Assembly: GCA_030527795.1 (NCBI GenBank)
Contig: JAUNAB010000002.1
Location: 1-64,000 of the forward strand
Reading direction: 5' to 3'
Length of the DNA stretch: 64,000 bases
From: Pasteurellaceae bacterium
GTDB lineage: Bacteria > Pseudomonadota > Gammaproteobacteria > Enterobacterales > Pasteurellaceae
In this document: positions 63,659 to 64,000 of the stretch, in pieces
How the letters are laid out: every line of letters starts with the position of its first letter
How positions within the stretch are numbered: the first letter of the stretch is position 1
Position numbers and translations under genes: made by a program
Notes under the pieces: model-generated
The model's database searches: none
Seen by the model: only the letters and a program-made list of their open reading frames with translations
Told to the model about the DNA's origin: nothing

Positions 63659-64000
63659 CTAATTCGTTGCATTCTCGATTCGGTTATTGAATTTCTCGCT
63701 TAAACGCACTGTTCGTTTAGGCGTTTTATCACTTGCTTCAGCATCAGGTGCAACATTATTCAAACGCAAAGCGTAACCCATAATTCGTGAAAAGACTGGT
63801 GCAGAAACCGCACCGCCATAATATTGGCCCGCTTTAGGTTCATCAATCAAAATCACGAGTGCATACCGCGGATCAGAGACAGGAGCAATGCCTGCGGTAT
63901 ATGCCATATATTTGTCCACATAATGCCCTTTTTCAATTTTTTTCGCCGTACCTGTTTTGATCGCCACACGATATCCATCAACCATTGCTTTTTTATTCTT
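63659..64000 (-). CDS. ftsI: Peptidoglycan transpeptidase FtsI (PBP3), C-terminal part
   Basis: Partial: the window holds only the last 113 codons, and the frame is open to the edge. The KTGTA motif (KTG box of the transpeptidase site) is present in [10 protein letters not shown], followed by [10 protein letters not shown]-like strand sequence and [15 protein letters not shown]. This pattern, and position just before murE, identify the septal transpeptidase FtsI. The SxxK and SxN motifs lie outside the window. Confidence 0.93.
   Translation of the reverse strand, partial: KNKKAMVDGYRVAIKTGTAKKIEKGHYVDKYMAYTAGIAPVSDPRYALVILIDEPKAGQYYGGAVSAPVFSRIMGYALRLNNVAPDAEASDKTPKRTVRLSEKFNNRIENATN

Overview
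The window is a chromosomal segment of a Pasteurellaceae bacterium (Gammaproteobacteria). The genome is AT-rich. The blocks lipA-lipB-ybeD-dacA-rlpA-rodA-mrdA-rlmH-rsfS, sotB-asmA-dcd-udk-afuABC, cmk-rpsA-ihfB-lapA-lapB-pyrF-yciH and murE...ftsZ-lpxC-pheA follow the gene order I remember from Haemophilus influenzae. A signal-peptide-bearing ATP-dependent DNA ligase, the AfuABC transporter and Shine-Dalgarno sites of the AAGGA type fit the family. I cannot name the genus.

The most distinctive feature is not a gene. The octamer ACCGCGGT, usually extended to AACCGCGGTCAAA, occurs 39 times by eye, where well under one is expected by base composition. It sits where Pasteurellaceae carry DNA uptake signal sequences, including the same inverted pairs that form terminators. 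The core differs from the two described dialects (AAGTGCGGT and ACAAGCGGT) and is a perfect palindrome. Inside genes it usually reads as Leu-Thr-Ala-Val.

Layout. 0.2-4 kb: periplasmic DNA ligase, the ROK repressor Mlc, a SemiSWEET sugar transporter and FdhE. 4.1-7.6 kb: mnmC and fabB. 7.7-8.6 kb: an Imm49-like immunity gene with an in-frame UGA. 8.7-16.5 kb: lipoate synthesis and cell elongation (PBP5, RlpA, RodA, PBP2), then two ribosome-linked genes. 16.7-22.3 kb: RhlB, an AraC regulator divergent from an AhpD-like gene, a MetE-like protein, and an unusual TPR protein. 22.4-30.6 kb: SotB, AsmA-like protein, dCTP deaminase, uridine kinase and a CRP-linked afuABC operon. 30.7-35.2 kb: yfgM-hisS-ispG-rodZ and a small lipoprotein. 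35.4-40.4 kb: prfC, then purC (with a PurR operator), a YeeZ-like protein and argG. 40.5-46.9 kb: VirK-like protein, cmk, rpsA, ihfB, lapAB, pyrF and yciH. 46.9-64 kb (minus strand): pheA, lpxC and the division and cell-wall (dcw) cluster from ftsZ back to ftsI, interrupted between murE and murF by two unrecognised small genes.

Much of the window serves the envelope. Lipid II synthesis (MurC-G, MraY, Ddl), division (FtsI, FtsW, FtsQ, FtsA, FtsZ), elongation (RodA, PBP2, RodZ), and control of LPS synthesis (LpxC, with LapA and LapB as likely regulators) are all present. No rRNA, tRNA, CRISPR array, insertion sequence or prophage was seen, and no gap between genes exceeds 300 bases.
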